From Vibrio maerlii (GTDB lineage Bacteria > Pseudomonadota > Gammaproteobacteria > Enterobacterales > Vibrionaceae), in NCBI RefSeq assembly GCF_003415655.1, contig NZ_QRHC01000014.1, positions 1 through 64,000 of the forward strand: 64,000 nucleotides of DNA, read 5' to 3'. Position 1 is the stretch's first letter. The number at the start of each line of letters is the position of its first letter. Made by a program: the position numbers and the translations under genes. Shown piece by piece: positions 34,828 through 44,246 of the stretch. The notes under the pieces were generated by a model. It had not been told where the DNA came from. It was given only the letters and a program-made list of their open reading frames with translations, and ran no database searches.

Positions 34828-35471
34828 TGAAAATGTTGCAACAGCTTTCAGAGAAGTTTGCTGATCTAAGTAAGCGCGAGAAATGGCTGATTACCCTATG
34901 TGGCACGGTTGGGATCTTCTTTGTCGTGCTTACGTTGCTGATTGATCCGGTAATGAATACCTTGAGTGCAAAAGAGCGACAGTTGCAGTCAACTAAGCTG
35001 AGCTCACAACAGCTTCAAGGTCAGATTTTAACGATTACTGCGCAGCTGAGAAAAGATCCGAATAAAGAACTCAATCTTGAGTATGACCGCTTGATGGATG
35101 AAAGCATGGCGCTATCTGAGGAGCTTGCGTCAAAAGTCGATGGCTTAGTTACTCCAGATAAGATGGCAGAACTGCTCGAACAAGTTCTAATTAGTGGTAA
35201 TAAGCTTCAGCTTCAATCACTCGCTTCATTACCAGCTGAGCCCATTCAATCAAGTGAGGCTTCGGCAATTTCAGGATATTACGTACATCCAGTGAAGATT
35301 GCTCTCAAAGGTAAGTACTTTGATGTTGTTGAATACTTAACAGCATTGGAAAGTCTTCCGGTGAAATATTATTGGCGAAGTTTCCATTATTCAGTCGAAG
35401 AGTACCCACAGGCTCAGCTTGAGTTTGAGGTATACACGATTGGTGGAAGAAAGGAGTTTATTGGTGGTTAA
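34827..35471 (+). CDS. mshJ: MSHA biogenesis protein MshJ (PilO-like)
   Basis: MshJ is a PilO/GspM-type inner-membrane protein that pairs with the PilN-like part of MshI. The 214-residue product has one N-terminal membrane segment (about 24-42), a coiled coil and a periplasmic ferredoxin-like region. The start shares one base with mshI. The end overlaps the GTG proposed for mshK. Confidence 0.88.
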   Translation: MKMLQQLSEKFADLSKREKWLITLCGTVGIFFVVLTLLIDPVMNTLSAKERQLQSTKLSSQQLQGQILTITAQLRKDPNKELNLEYDRLMDESMALSEELASKVDGLVTPDKMAELLEQVLISGNKLQLQSLASLPAEPIQSSEASAISGYYVHPVKIALKGKYFDVVEYLTALESLPVKYYWRSFHYSVEEYPQAQLEFEVYTIGGRKEFIGG

Positions 35472-35799
35472 TAAAAATAAGCTGTTAACTTTTGCCATTG
35501 CTTCTTGCATGACAACTTTTTCGACGATGGCATCGCAAGACCCTACGGCTCCTTTGGGTTGGGCTGCACCGGTTGAAAAATCGCAACCTAAAAAAGTCGT
35601 GCGCTATTCATTACCTCAGCTACAGAGCATTGTCTGTGGTCAGGCTCGATGTAACGCGATTATGAATGGAGCAGTGGTTTCCCAGGGAGAGCAGATTCGA
35701 GGCTATCGAGTCGTGAGTATCAACTCTGAATCTGTGACATTGAATCGCAACGGTAAGCACTGGACGCTTAGCGTATTTGCTAAAGATATTAAAAATTAA
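35464..35799 (+). CDS. mshK: MSHA biogenesis protein MshK (PilP-like)
   Basis: MshK is a small exported protein probably linking the inner-membrane complex to the secretin. I chose the GTG at 35464 because AAGGAG (35451-35456) lies seven bases upstream. It gives 111 residues with a clean signal peptide (cleavage probably after TMA, near residue 22), followed by QDPTAPLGW. An in-frame start at 35419 would bury the signal peptide. Two cysteines in IVCGQARCNA could form a disulfide. Confidence 0.82.
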   Translation: MVNKNKLLTFAIASCMTTFSTMASQDPTAPLGWAAPVEKSQPKKVVRYSLPQLQSIVCGQARCNAIMNGAVVSQGEQIRGYRVVSINSESVTLNRNGKHWTLSVFAKDIKN

Positions 35800-35813
35800 G
35801 GTTTCCAACAATT

Positions 35814-37472
35814 ATGCGCAAATTTGTTTTAAGTATCGCTATCGCATCTCTGTTTGGTTGCTCAATGGGCCACCAAGATCCTGTCGAAGTGAAACAAGCC
35901 TTAAATGAAGCGATCAACGAGTCAGCGAATCGCTCATTGGATGAGTTACCTGATTCGGTTCAGGCTGATTTAATGCCAGACTTGAACTCATCACTAGGAT
36001 CACAAGCGGAGACACTGCAACGGTTTCGTATTCAAGCCAAAGATGTAGAAGCGAAAGCATTCTTTACGAGCCTCGTTAAGGGCACAGACTTCAGTGCGGC
36101 CATTCACCCTAATGTATCAGGGCAGATCACCGTCAACTTGACGGATGTTTCTCTCGATGAAGTGCTCGAAGTCGTACGTGATATCTACGGTTATGAGGTC
36201 GTGAAGAAAGGTAAAGTGATTCAGGTATATCCAGCTTCACTAAGAACTGTGACGATTCCTGTCGACTATCTGCAGCTTTCGCGCAAGGGACGCTCTCTAA
36301 CCTCTATTACGACCGGTTCTATTACCAACAATGACAGCTCAAGTGGTGGCTCTAGTTCTGACTCTAGTTCAAGCTCAAGCAGCTCTAGTAGTTCGTCTTC
36401 ATCGTCTACAACCACCGGTGGTACTGAAATTGAAACCATTAGTGAAAGTGACTTCTGGCCTCAACTACAACAATCGGTTGCGCAGCTGATTGGCAGTGGT
36501 AACGGTCGCAGCGTGGTTATTTCACCTCAAGCTAGCTTAATCACTGTTCGTGCTTACCCAGATGAGTTGCGCGAGGTACGTGAGTTCTTGGGGATTTCTC
36601 AACAACGTTTGCACCGTCAGGTCGTGCTTGAGGCCAAGATCCTTGAAGTCACCTTAAGCGATGGCTACCAACAAGGCATCAATTGGGCTGCTCAAAGTAG
36701 TAATGGTAAGTTCGGTATAAACCGAGGTATTGACCTCAATAACCCAGATGCTCAACCTTTCCCTACACCAGGGGCTTTGCCACCATTAGATGCTATATCT
36801 ACTTTACTTGGTGGGCAAACTAACCTTGTCTTTTCAGATGGGAATTTCAGTGCTGTAGTTAGCTTCATGGAGACACAAGGCGATGTGAATGTTCTTTCTA
36901 GCCCGCGTGTGACGGCATCCAACAACCAGAAAGCCGTGATTAAAGTGGGTGAAGATGAGTACTATGTGACTGACTTTTCGACTGATATTACTACCGGTAG
37001 CAACAGCGATACGGTGACACCAGATATTGAATTAACGCCTTTCTTCTCGGGCATCTCTCTCGATGTGACGCCACAAATTGATGACAAGGGCAATGTACTG
37101 CTTCATGTGCACCCTGCGGTTATTGAAGTTGAAGAGCAAACCAAAACCATTACTTATGCTGGTCAGAACATTGAACTACCGTTAGCTCGTAGTTCAATTC
37201 GTGAGTCTGACTCAGTGATTAGAGCCAGAGATGGTGACGTGGTTATTATCGGTGGTTTGATGAAGTCAAATCGTATAGACCAGACGACAAAAGTCCCATT
37301 TTTGGGTGACATACCAGCGTTGGGCTACCTGTTTCGAAGCATAGCGCAGGTTACCGAAAAAACGGAATTAGTCATCTTACTAAAACCGACCGTTGTGGGC
37401 GTGAATACTTGGCAGAATGAGCTTGAGCGTTCTCGCGACCTGCTTCTGGAGTGGTTCCCAGAAGAAGACTAA
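35814..37472 (+). CDS. mshL: MSHA secretin MshL
   Basis: MshL forms the outer-membrane ring through which the pilus passes. The 552-residue product is a lipoprotein (lipobox LFGC, Cys16). An N-terminal secretin/TonB-like short domain (about 70-145) is followed by a second N-domain and the secretin core (about 255-535), ending in VIIGGLMKS and TELVILLKPTVV. A tract of almost pure serine (about residues 175-198, 36336-36407) splits the N-domains. The ATG follows mshK by 14 bases. Confidence 0.95.
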   Translation: MRKFVLSIAIASLFGCSMGHQDPVEVKQALNEAINESANRSLDELPDSVQADLMPDLNSSLGSQAETLQRFRIQAKDVEAKAFFTSLVKGTDFSAAIHPNVSGQITVNLTDVSLDEVLEVVRDIYGYEVVKKGKVIQVYPASLRTVTIPVDYLQLSRKGRSLTSITTGSITNNDSSSGGSSSDSSSSSSSSSSSSSSSTTTGGTEIETISESDFWPQLQQSVAQLIGSGNGRSVVISPQASLITVRAYPDELREVREFLGISQQRLHRQVVLEAKILEVTLSDGYQQGINWAAQSSNGKFGINRGIDLNNPDAQPFPTPGALPPLDAISTLLGGQTNLVFSDGNFSAVVSFMETQGDVNVLSSPRVTASNNQKAVIKVGEDEYYVTDFSTDITTGSNSDTVTPDIELTPFFSGISLDVTPQIDDKGNVLLHVHPAVIEVEEQTKTITYAGQNIELPLARSSIRESDSVIRARDGDVVIIGGLMKSNRIDQTTKVPFLGDIPALGYLFRSIAQVTEKTELVILLKPTVVGVNTWQNELERSRDLLLEWFPEED

Positions 37473-37498
37473 CTGCAAAGTTTAGATTAAGAGCCCCT

Positions 37499-38347
37499 AT
37501 GTATCTTGATTACTACGGCTTTGAGCAAGCACCGTTTGGCTTAACGCCAAATACGCAGCTGTTTCATGCGTTGCCTTCACACTATCAGGCGATTCAAATC
37601 GTGCTAGCCGCGATTTCGATGGGTGAGGGCATAATCAAGGTGACAGGTGAGGTGGGTACTGGCAAGACTATGGTATGCCGGATGCTGATTAATCAATTAG
37701 GTGAAGACGTTGCTCTGGTTTATCTACCAAATCCTGCCTTGGATGGAAATCAACTGAGATTAGCGATTGCATCAGAGCTTAACCTTGTTGATGTCAGCGA
37801 AAGCTCAGTGGTGGATGAAATCCAAGAGCAGCTACTTAGATTAAAGTCTGAAGGGAAGCGAGTTGTAGCCTTGGTCGATGAGGCTCAGGCGTTGAGTGAT
37901 GACGCTCTTGAAGCTTTGAGGCTTTTTGGAAACCTAGAAACGGAACAAGAGAAGCTACTACAGATCGTGTTGGTTGGTCAGCCTGAGCTGGATGAACGTT
38001 TAGAGCAAAGCCACCTACGACAGCTTCGACAAAGGATCACCTTTAACTGCCAGATTAAACCATTAACACTCGATGAGACCGTGGCGTATATCGATCATCG
38101 AGTTCAGCAAGCTCGGAATGAATTACCAACAGAATTGTTTTCACTGAGTCATAAAAAAGCCATCTGGTATGCATCACAAGGAATACCGAGGCTGATCAAT
38201 CAGATTTGTCATAAGTCTCTGCTGTTTGGTATGACCACGACACAGAGCCAAACCCTAAAGAATCAGCATGTCTTTGAGGCGATGCATGATACGTTTGATG
38301 CGAAAAAGCCCAAGTTTAAATCCCCGATCATTTGGGGCTGGAGTTGA
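37499..38347 (+). CDS. mshM: MSHA biogenesis ATPase MshM (ExeA/GspA type)
   Basis: MshM is an AAA+ ATPase related to GspA/ExeA, which help secretin assembly. From the ATG at 37499 it has 282 residues, starting MYLDYYGFEQAPFGLTPN, the family start. Walker A GEVGTGKT (near residues 50-57) and Walker B VALVDEAQ (near 122-129) are intact. A frame beginning at 37451 overlaps mshL and is rejected. No peptidoglycan-binding domain is seen, unlike full-length ExeA. Confidence 0.92.
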   Translation: MYLDYYGFEQAPFGLTPNTQLFHALPSHYQAIQIVLAAISMGEGIIKVTGEVGTGKTMVCRMLINQLGEDVALVYLPNPALDGNQLRLAIASELNLVDVSESSVVDEIQEQLLRLKSEGKRVVALVDEAQALSDDALEALRLFGNLETEQEKLLQIVLVGQPELDERLEQSHLRQLRQRITFNCQIKPLTLDETVAYIDHRVQQARNELPTELFSLSHKKAIWYASQGIPRLINQICHKSLLFGMTTTQSQTLKNQHVFEAMHDTFDAKKPKFKSPIIWGWS

Positions 38348-38350
38348 TAA

Positions 38351-39502
38351 ATGAGTGCCATCAATAAAGCCCTCTCAGATTTAGCGACACAAGAATCAGC
38401 ACAAGCAAAAGAGTTGAAGCTTGCAGAGATCCCAAAAGTTAAGCGCTTTTCACCTAAGCTTTGGCTCGGTGTGGGTATTGGCTTTAGTTTAAGCATTGGT
38501 GTTGGCAGTTGGGCGATGTCTCAACAGCAAAAAAGCATCGTGACGAGTAGCCCCGTTCAATCAGAGGCAACTGAAGTACCGCGCACTGTGGTAACCGTTG
38601 ATGTCGTTGACGTTGAACCAAGTTCACCAACCAACAAAGTGGTGGAAAGCCAAGTTGAAGTTTTCTCGCGACCAGAATCAAAAACGATTAAGACAGAATC
38701 GCTAATCGCTTCTACAGTGTCTTTAGAGTCAACAGCAAAGAAAACAGCAACTAAGACAACTGACAAAGCTCCGGTTAAAGTCGCTGATTCACCAAAAGTT
38801 TCCGTAGAGAAAAAAATTACTCAGGTACCTGAGCCATTTTTGATTGCGAAAAATAGTACACCTCAAAAAAATAACGGTGGCTCTATTGTGATTGAGAAGG
38901 TCCAGCTTACTCCGACGCAATTGGCTGAACAGTCAGTTCAACGTGCCGAAAAGGCACTAGACAGCAATGAGCTTGAAGAAGCTCTAAACCATTATCAGCG
39001 CGCACTTCGCTACACGCCAAATGATGAAATTATTAGACAGAAGTTGGCAGCGCTCTACTACGGCAAAAAAGACCCATCCAAGGCGTTTGACTTATTGCAA
39101 GAGGGCATAAAGCTCAATGAAGATAGTGAGCGTTTACGACTTAATCTTTCTCAGTTGTTGATTAAAGAAGGTCAAGAGCAGGCTGCCCTTACCCCTTTAG
39201 TGCATCTAAGCGAACAGCCGAGTATCAAGTATCTGTCTATGCGGGCTGCACTGGCTCAGAAGCTAAAACAACAAGACATTGCTTTAACTAGCTACCAACA
39301 ATTAGTCAAACTGGATGAGAGCAACGGTCGCTGGTGGCTAGGGCTTGGTATCCAACTTGAACGCAGTAAGCAGTTCGCAGAAGCTAAAACGGCTTATACA
39401 AATGCGCTAGGGCGTATGGGAATCTCTAGTAAAAGTCAGGCCTTTATCCAAGACCGTTTGTCGCTGTTAAATTCTCTAGAGGGGAACCCAAATGCAAATT
39501 AA
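38351..39502 (+). CDS. mshN: MSHA biogenesis protein MshN (TPR protein)
   Basis: MshN is a single-pass inner-membrane protein with periplasmic TPR repeats, similar in layout to GspB-plus-TPR proteins. The 383-residue product has a membrane segment at about 37-56, a Ser/Thr/Lys-rich linker (to about 190) and TPRs (about 195-375) with units such as ALNHYQRALRYTPND. It starts three bases after mshM and overlaps mshE by 11 bases. Confidence 0.9.
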   Translation: MSAINKALSDLATQESAQAKELKLAEIPKVKRFSPKLWLGVGIGFSLSIGVGSWAMSQQQKSIVTSSPVQSEATEVPRTVVTVDVVDVEPSSPTNKVVESQVEVFSRPESKTIKTESLIASTVSLESTAKKTATKTTDKAPVKVADSPKVSVEKKITQVPEPFLIAKNSTPQKNNGGSIVIEKVQLTPTQLAEQSVQRAEKALDSNELEEALNHYQRALRYTPNDEIIRQKLAALYYGKKDPSKAFDLLQEGIKLNEDSERLRLNLSQLLIKEGQEQAALTPLVHLSEQPSIKYLSMRAALAQKLKQQDIALTSYQQLVKLDESNGRWWLGLGIQLERSKQFAEAKTAYTNALGRMGISSKSQAFIQDRLSLLNSLEGNPNAN

Positions 39503-41216
39503 GCTAAGAAAGCGTCTTGGTGACCTCCTTGTTGAAGAAGGGATCATAACGGAGCTTCAAGTTGAGGAAGCGCTAAGAGCGCAGAAAAGTTCTGGTCGTA
39601 AGCTCGGTGATACCCTGATTGACCTAGGTTTTCTTACCGAACAACAAATGCTGGCATTCTTGTCTCAACAACTTGATATTCCATTGATCGATCTTAATCG
39701 TGCCAATGTCGATATGGATGCCGCGCAATTACTTCCTGAGGTGCATGCTCGTCGTTTACGTGCGCTTGTGATTAGTCGTGACGATTATACGTTGCGTGTT
39801 GCGATGAGTGACCCTGCGGATCTATTCGCTCAAGAATCATTGGCGACACAGTTAGGTGAGTACACACTTACCTTTGTTATTGCCTCTGAAAGCCAGTTGG
39901 TGGATGGCTTTGATCGCTACTACCGCCGAACTAAAGAGATTGCTTCTTTTGCTGAACAGCTACAAGCCGAGCATCAGGTTACCGAAGCCTTCGACTATGA
40001 CGTTACCGACGAAGACAGTGATGAAGTTACCGTCGTAAAACTGATTAATTCGCTGTTTGAAGATGCGATTCAAGTTGGAGCTTCGGATATTCACATCGAA
40101 CCAGATTCAAATGTTCTGCGACTTCGTCAACGTATCGATGGCATCCTGCATGAAACCTTGTTGAACGAAGTGAATGTTGCTCCTGCGCTGGTGCTTCGCC
40201 TCAAACTCATGGCTAACCTAGATATATCTGAAAAACGTTTACCACAAGATGGCCGTTTCAATATCCGTGTGAAAGGTCAGTCGGTGGATATTCGTATATC
40301 GACCATGCCGGTTCAATATGGTGAGTCGGTAGTAATGCGTTTGCTTAATCAATCGGCTGGGGTACGCAAGCTTGAGGAATCGGGCCTGCCCGCGCATCTG
40401 CTTGTTCGTTTAAGAACTCAGTTAAAGCGCCCTCATGGCATGATTTTGGTAACCGGTCCAACGGGTTCAGGTAAAACGACGACCCTGTATGGCGCATTGA
40501 GTGAGCTGAACATTCCGGGGAAGAAGATAATTACCGCAGAAGACCCGGTGGAGTATCGCCTACCACGTATCAGCCAGGTGCAAGTTAATCCAAAGATCGA
40601 CCTCGATTTCTCAACCGTGCTGCGTACTTTCCTGCGTCAAGACCCCGATATTATTCTAGTCGGTGAGATGCGTGACCAAGAAACAGTGGAAATAGGCCTA
40701 CGTGCAGCACTGACGGGTCACCTTGTATTGAGTACCTTACATACCAACGATGCGGTAGATAGTGCGCTGCGTATGATGGATATGGGCGCGCCAGGCTATT
40801 TAGTCGCGAGTGCTGTCCGTGCCGTTGTCGCGCAGCGATTGGTCCGTAAGGTATGTACTGATTGTGCCACCACTGACCAGCTAGATGATGCTCGTCAGCA
40901 GTGGCTGAGTGAGCGTTTCCCAAATCAAGTTGGTGCGACATTTACACGTGGTCGCGGCTGTCAAAGCTGCAACCTCACTGGCTATCGTGGGCGTATTGGT
41001 GTGTTTGAGCTGCTTGAACTTGAGCCAGATATGATGGACATGCTCCGCGCGAACGATGCGGTTGGTTTTTCTAAAGTCGCCCGTGCGTCGAAATCTTATA
41101 AACCACTTCTCGCTTCCGCGATGGAGCTTGCATTGCAAGGCACTGTGAGCTTTGAAGAAGTGATGAACCTGGGTGAAGGTGACTCTTCGGGTTCATTTGA
41201 ACCGATTTATCTTTGA
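39492..41216 (+). CDS. mshE: MSHA pilus extension ATPase MshE, c-di-GMP binding
   Basis: MshE powers pilus extension and is a known c-di-GMP receptor. The 574-residue product begins with a tandem MshEN domain; both 24-residue motifs are present (RLGDLLVEEG...LRAQ near residues 8-31 and KLGDTLIDLG...LSQQ near 37-60), so c-di-GMP binding is expected. The ATPase core has Walker A GPTGSGKTTT near residue 320 and a four-cysteine zinc site (CTDC, CQSC near 455-495). The start lies within the end of mshN. Confidence 0.96.
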   Translation: MQIKLRKRLGDLLVEEGIITELQVEEALRAQKSSGRKLGDTLIDLGFLTEQQMLAFLSQQLDIPLIDLNRANVDMDAAQLLPEVHARRLRALVISRDDYTLRVAMSDPADLFAQESLATQLGEYTLTFVIASESQLVDGFDRYYRRTKEIASFAEQLQAEHQVTEAFDYDVTDEDSDEVTVVKLINSLFEDAIQVGASDIHIEPDSNVLRLRQRIDGILHETLLNEVNVAPALVLRLKLMANLDISEKRLPQDGRFNIRVKGQSVDIRISTMPVQYGESVVMRLLNQSAGVRKLEESGLPAHLLVRLRTQLKRPHGMILVTGPTGSGKTTTLYGALSELNIPGKKIITAEDPVEYRLPRISQVQVNPKIDLDFSTVLRTFLRQDPDIILVGEMRDQETVEIGLRAALTGHLVLSTLHTNDAVDSALRMMDMGAPGYLVASAVRAVVAQRLVRKVCTDCATTDQLDDARQQWLSERFPNQVGATFTRGRGCQSCNLTGYRGRIGVFELLELEPDMMDMLRANDAVGFSKVARASKSYKPLLASAMELALQGTVSFEEVMNLGEGDSSGSFEPIYL

Positions 41217-41235
41217 TAGGAACTAAAGGTCGAGT

Positions 41236-42453
41236 ATGGCAACGTTTCAATATCAAGGGCGTAATTTAAAAGGCGATAAGGTTGCAGGGCAGATTGACGC
41301 TGCAACCCAAGAGCTGGCGGCCGATGCGCTAGTCAATAAAGGTGTTATACCCATTTCTTTGGTTGAGGGAGGCTCGGGCAGTGGCCTAGACTTTGATTTG
41401 AGTAAGCTGTTTGTACGCTCAGTGCCATTAGAGATATTGGTGATCTTCTGCCGTCAGTTATACAGCTTAACCAAAGCAGGGGTTCCCTTACTGCGCTCAA
41501 TGCGTGGTTTGACACAAAACTGCAACAACAAACAACTGCAGGAGGCGTTGGAAGAGGTCTGTAATGAGCTGACCAATGGCCGTGGCTTATCGGCGTCATT
41601 GCAAATGCACCCAAATGTGTTCAGCAGCCTGTTCGTTTCTATGATTGGTGTGGGTGAGAATACCGGTCGTCTCGATCAGGCCTTGATGCAACTTGCCAAT
41701 TATTACGAACAAGAGGTAGAGACTCGCAAGCGAATCAAGACCGCAATGCGTTATCCAACGTTTGTCTTGACGTTTATTACTATCGCGATGTTTATCTTGA
41801 ATACTCAGGTTATCCCCCAGTTCACCGGTATGTTTGCAAAATTCGGTGTTGAGCTACCCTTGCCGACACGAATATTGATCGCGACCTCAGACTTCTTTGT
41901 TAATTATTGGCCCCTACTACTCGCTATTATCTTTGGTGGATTATTCGCATTACGTACTTGGATTAACACCGTCCCAGGGCGCATTAAGTGGGACCAGTTA
42001 CGCCTAAGAACACCCATTATCGGCGGCATTATTAATCGCGCTCTGCTGTCGCGCTTTTCACGAACCTTCTCATTAATGTTGTCTGCTGGCGTACCTTTAA
42101 ACCAAGCGCTAGCGTTAGCGGCCGAAGCCATTGATAACAAGTTCTTGGAAGGAAAGCTTCTGGAGATGAAGTCGGCGATTGAAGCCGGTAGTACCATTAC
42201 CTCTACGGCGGTTAATAGTGGCATTTTTACACCGCTGGTTATTCAAATGCTGACGGTTGGTGAAGAAACCGGCCAAGTAGATCACCTATTATTGGAGGTT
42301 TCAGATTTTTATGATCGCGAAGTCGACTACGACCTCAAGACGCTCACCGCGCGCATTGAGCCTATATTGCTCGCGATCGTTGCCGGTATGGTACTGATCC
42401 TAGCGTTAGGTATCTTTGTTCCAATGTGGAGCATGATGGATGTCATGAAGTAG
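41236..42453 (+). CDS. mshG: MSHA inner-membrane platform protein MshG (PilC/GspF)
   Basis: MshG is the PilC-type platform that couples the ATPase to pilin insertion. The 405-residue product has two T2SSF domains, with LTKAGVPLL near residue 78 and LSAGVPLNQAL near 281, and three or four membrane segments, including one at the C-terminus. It starts 20 bases after mshE. Confidence 0.95.
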   Translation: MATFQYQGRNLKGDKVAGQIDAATQELAADALVNKGVIPISLVEGGSGSGLDFDLSKLFVRSVPLEILVIFCRQLYSLTKAGVPLLRSMRGLTQNCNNKQLQEALEEVCNELTNGRGLSASLQMHPNVFSSLFVSMIGVGENTGRLDQALMQLANYYEQEVETRKRIKTAMRYPTFVLTFITIAMFILNTQVIPQFTGMFAKFGVELPLPTRILIATSDFFVNYWPLLLAIIFGGLFALRTWINTVPGRIKWDQLRLRTPIIGGIINRALLSRFSRTFSLMLSAGVPLNQALALAAEAIDNKFLEGKLLEMKSAIEAGSTITSTAVNSGIFTPLVIQMLTVGEETGQVDHLLLEVSDFYDREVDYDLKTLTARIEPILLAIVAGMVLILALGIFVPMWSMMDVMK

Positions 42454-42456
42454 GGT

Positions 42457-42942
42457 ATGAGACAAGCTCAGGCTGATATTCGACATCTCAACTGGATACG
42501 CTATTTAGTCGGTAGTGCTCTAGTTATTTTGTTGATGGCCATTTTTCTTCGCACCTCAGATTCGATAGACAACAATGCTGAGCGTACGGCCCTAGCTGCA
42601 ACAGTAAGAGGTATGCAGGAACAACTAAACCAGTATCACAATTATTGGATGGTAAATAAGCAACCCAAATCAGCAACAATTGCAGGTCGAGACTTACAAT
42701 TCGATAACAAAGGGTGGATCGTACCGTTAAATAATGGTAAATATGATTGTAATCTTTTGCTTGAATTGGCGCTAAAAGGTAAAAAAGTATTCGGTAAACC
42801 GATTAAACTACTCTATTCGGTTGGCTGGAAGGACGGTCGTTCGTGTCTCTATACTTGGGGCGATGAAAGCACCTACATAGAGATAGAAAAGCGAGTGAGC
42901 TACACCGTAAGCGTAAAAAAATTGTCGCAAACAAAAAATTGA
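42457..42942 (+). CDS. mshF: MSHA biogenesis protein MshF
   Basis: MshF has no assigned biochemical role. The 161-residue product has a single N-terminal membrane segment (about 16-31) and a periplasmic region containing two cysteines (YDCNLL, RSCLYTW), a possible disulfide. Assignment rests on position between mshG and mshB. The start lies three bases after the mshG stop. Confidence 0.85.
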   Translation: MRQAQADIRHLNWIRYLVGSALVILLMAIFLRTSDSIDNNAERTALAATVRGMQEQLNQYHNYWMVNKQPKSATIAGRDLQFDNKGWIVPLNNGKYDCNLLLELALKGKKVFGKPIKLLYSVGWKDGRSCLYTWGDESTYIEIEKRVSYTVSVKKLSQTKN

Positions 42943-43011
42943 CACAAATTAGCTTATTCTTTTTGTCAGTAATCGTTAGAATAGTAACAAATCATTACTA
43001 GGATTGAATAA

Positions 43012-43575
43012 ATGAAAAAGAATCAAGGTTTTACATTGATTGAGTTGGTAGTCGTAATTGTAGTGCTTGGTTTGCTTGCAGTTGCCGCTCTTCCTCGTTT
43101 TGTTGATGTAACGGACAGTGCGAAAGAAGCGAGCATTGAAGGTGTTGCGGGTGGCTTCGCCACGGCAGTATTATCAGCACGAGCTCAATGGGAAGGTAAC
43201 GGTCGTCCCGTTGATGAAGATGATACAACTAATTACTCTGTTGACTATGATGGACAAGATTTTTGGTTAACAAAGTCGGGTGGTGATTTTCGCGATGGCT
43301 ACCCAATTTCAGCTAAAGGAGCCGGTACTGGCTTTACGCAAGTGTTCGTGGATACAGTAAATGCATCACGTTGTGTAGTTCTAATGGAAGAACTTTTACA
43401 AAATCCACCATCTGTTTCTGATACAGAAAATGATGGTTCTAAGTTCTGGGCTCAAGCTAACCCAACTGATGCTGCGAGCTCTGTAGTTTGTCGATATACG
43501 CAACAAGAAGGTAAAGGGCATTACTTTGATTATGATGTGACCAATGGTTCTGTCACAGTCACTTTAGACAACTAA
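43012..43575 (+). CDS. mshB: MSHA minor pilin MshB
   Basis: MshB is a type IV pilin-like protein. The 187-residue product has the prepilin cleavage site KKNQG/FTLIELVVV with Glu5, so it is a PilD substrate, and a hydrophobic N-terminal helix. Two cysteines near residues 122 and 161 could form the C-terminal disulfide. It is separated from mshF by 69 bases, a gap that may hold a promoter. Confidence 0.92.
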   Translation: MKKNQGFTLIELVVVIVVLGLLAVAALPRFVDVTDSAKEASIEGVAGGFATAVLSARAQWEGNGRPVDEDDTTNYSVDYDGQDFWLTKSGGDFRDGYPISAKGAGTGFTQVFVDTVNASRCVVLMEELLQNPPSVSDTENDGSKFWAQANPTDAASSVVCRYTQQEGKGHYFDYDVTNGSVTVTLDN

Positions 43576-43621
43576 TTAATCCCGATCTTAAATTTTTACT
43601 CAAATAAGTGAGAACGTAGTT

Positions 43622-44107
43622 ATGAAAAGACAAGGTGGTTTCACCCTAATCGAATTAGTAGTAGTTATTGTGATTCTAGGTATTCTTGCGGTTACCGCAG
43701 CACCTCGTTTCCTTAACTTACAATCAGATGCACGTGCATCGTCACTTCAAGGCCTAAAAGGTGCAATGGCTGGTTCAACAGGTATTGTTTATGGTAAAGC
43801 CGCAATTGATGGTTTAGAGACACAAGAAACAGTAACTAAAGCTAATAACCCTGCCGGCATTGCTCTAGCATTTGGCTATCCAGACGAATCAACAGACGGT
43901 ATTGAGATTGCCGTTGACGGTTTAGGTGGCACTGATGGAGATTGGGAGAAAATTTCTGGAGGTGTTTCTACGGATGGTGTTGATTACACATTCAAAGGTC
44001 AAAGCACTACAGGTTACGGTAATGATACTGGTTGTCACGTTAACTACATTCAAGCTGCAAGTAGTACGGCAGCACCTACAATTCGTGTAGTTGATGACAA
44101 GTGTTAA
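43622..44107 (+). CDS. mshA: MSHA major pilin MshA
   Basis: MshA is the main subunit of the mannose-sensitive haemagglutinin pilus, used for surface attachment. The 161-residue prepilin has leader MKRQGG/FTLIELVVV with Glu5 and a C-terminal disulfide pair (TGCHVN and final DDKC). The globular part is the variable, surface-exposed portion. A terminator follows directly, so mshA is probably the most abundant message of the locus. Confidence 0.95.
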   Translation: MKRQGGFTLIELVVVIVILGILAVTAAPRFLNLQSDARASSLQGLKGAMAGSTGIVYGKAAIDGLETQETVTKANNPAGIALAFGYPDESTDGIEIAVDGLGGTDGDWEKISGGVSTDGVDYTFKGQSTTGYGNDTGCHVNYIQAASSTAAPTIRVVDDKC

Positions 44108-44124
44108 TTAAGTCCTAGTATTTC

Positions 44125-44153
44125 AAAAGGCCAGCGATGCTGGCCTTTTTCTT
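44125..44153 (+). terminator. Terminator after mshA
   Basis: AAAAGGCCAGC, loop GAT, GCTGGCCTTTTTCTT: an 11-bp stem with T-run 18 bases after mshA. It should lower transcription into mshC and beyond. Confidence 0.92.
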
Positions 44154-44246
44154 ACCTAAAATACCGTTTGTCCCCACAGACATTTCTCAACCTCTGGTTT
44201 ACAATTAATCAATGACTTTCAGTTGGTTACTAGGCAGGACGCTGTA

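Noticed and set aside
36336..36407. Frameshift or assembly error in mshL at the serine tract
   Set aside because: The frame is open on both sides, family features continue after it, and codons vary within the tract.
42939..42944. TTGACA as -35 of an mshB promoter
   Set aside because: No acceptable -10 hexamer occurs 15-19 bp downstream.
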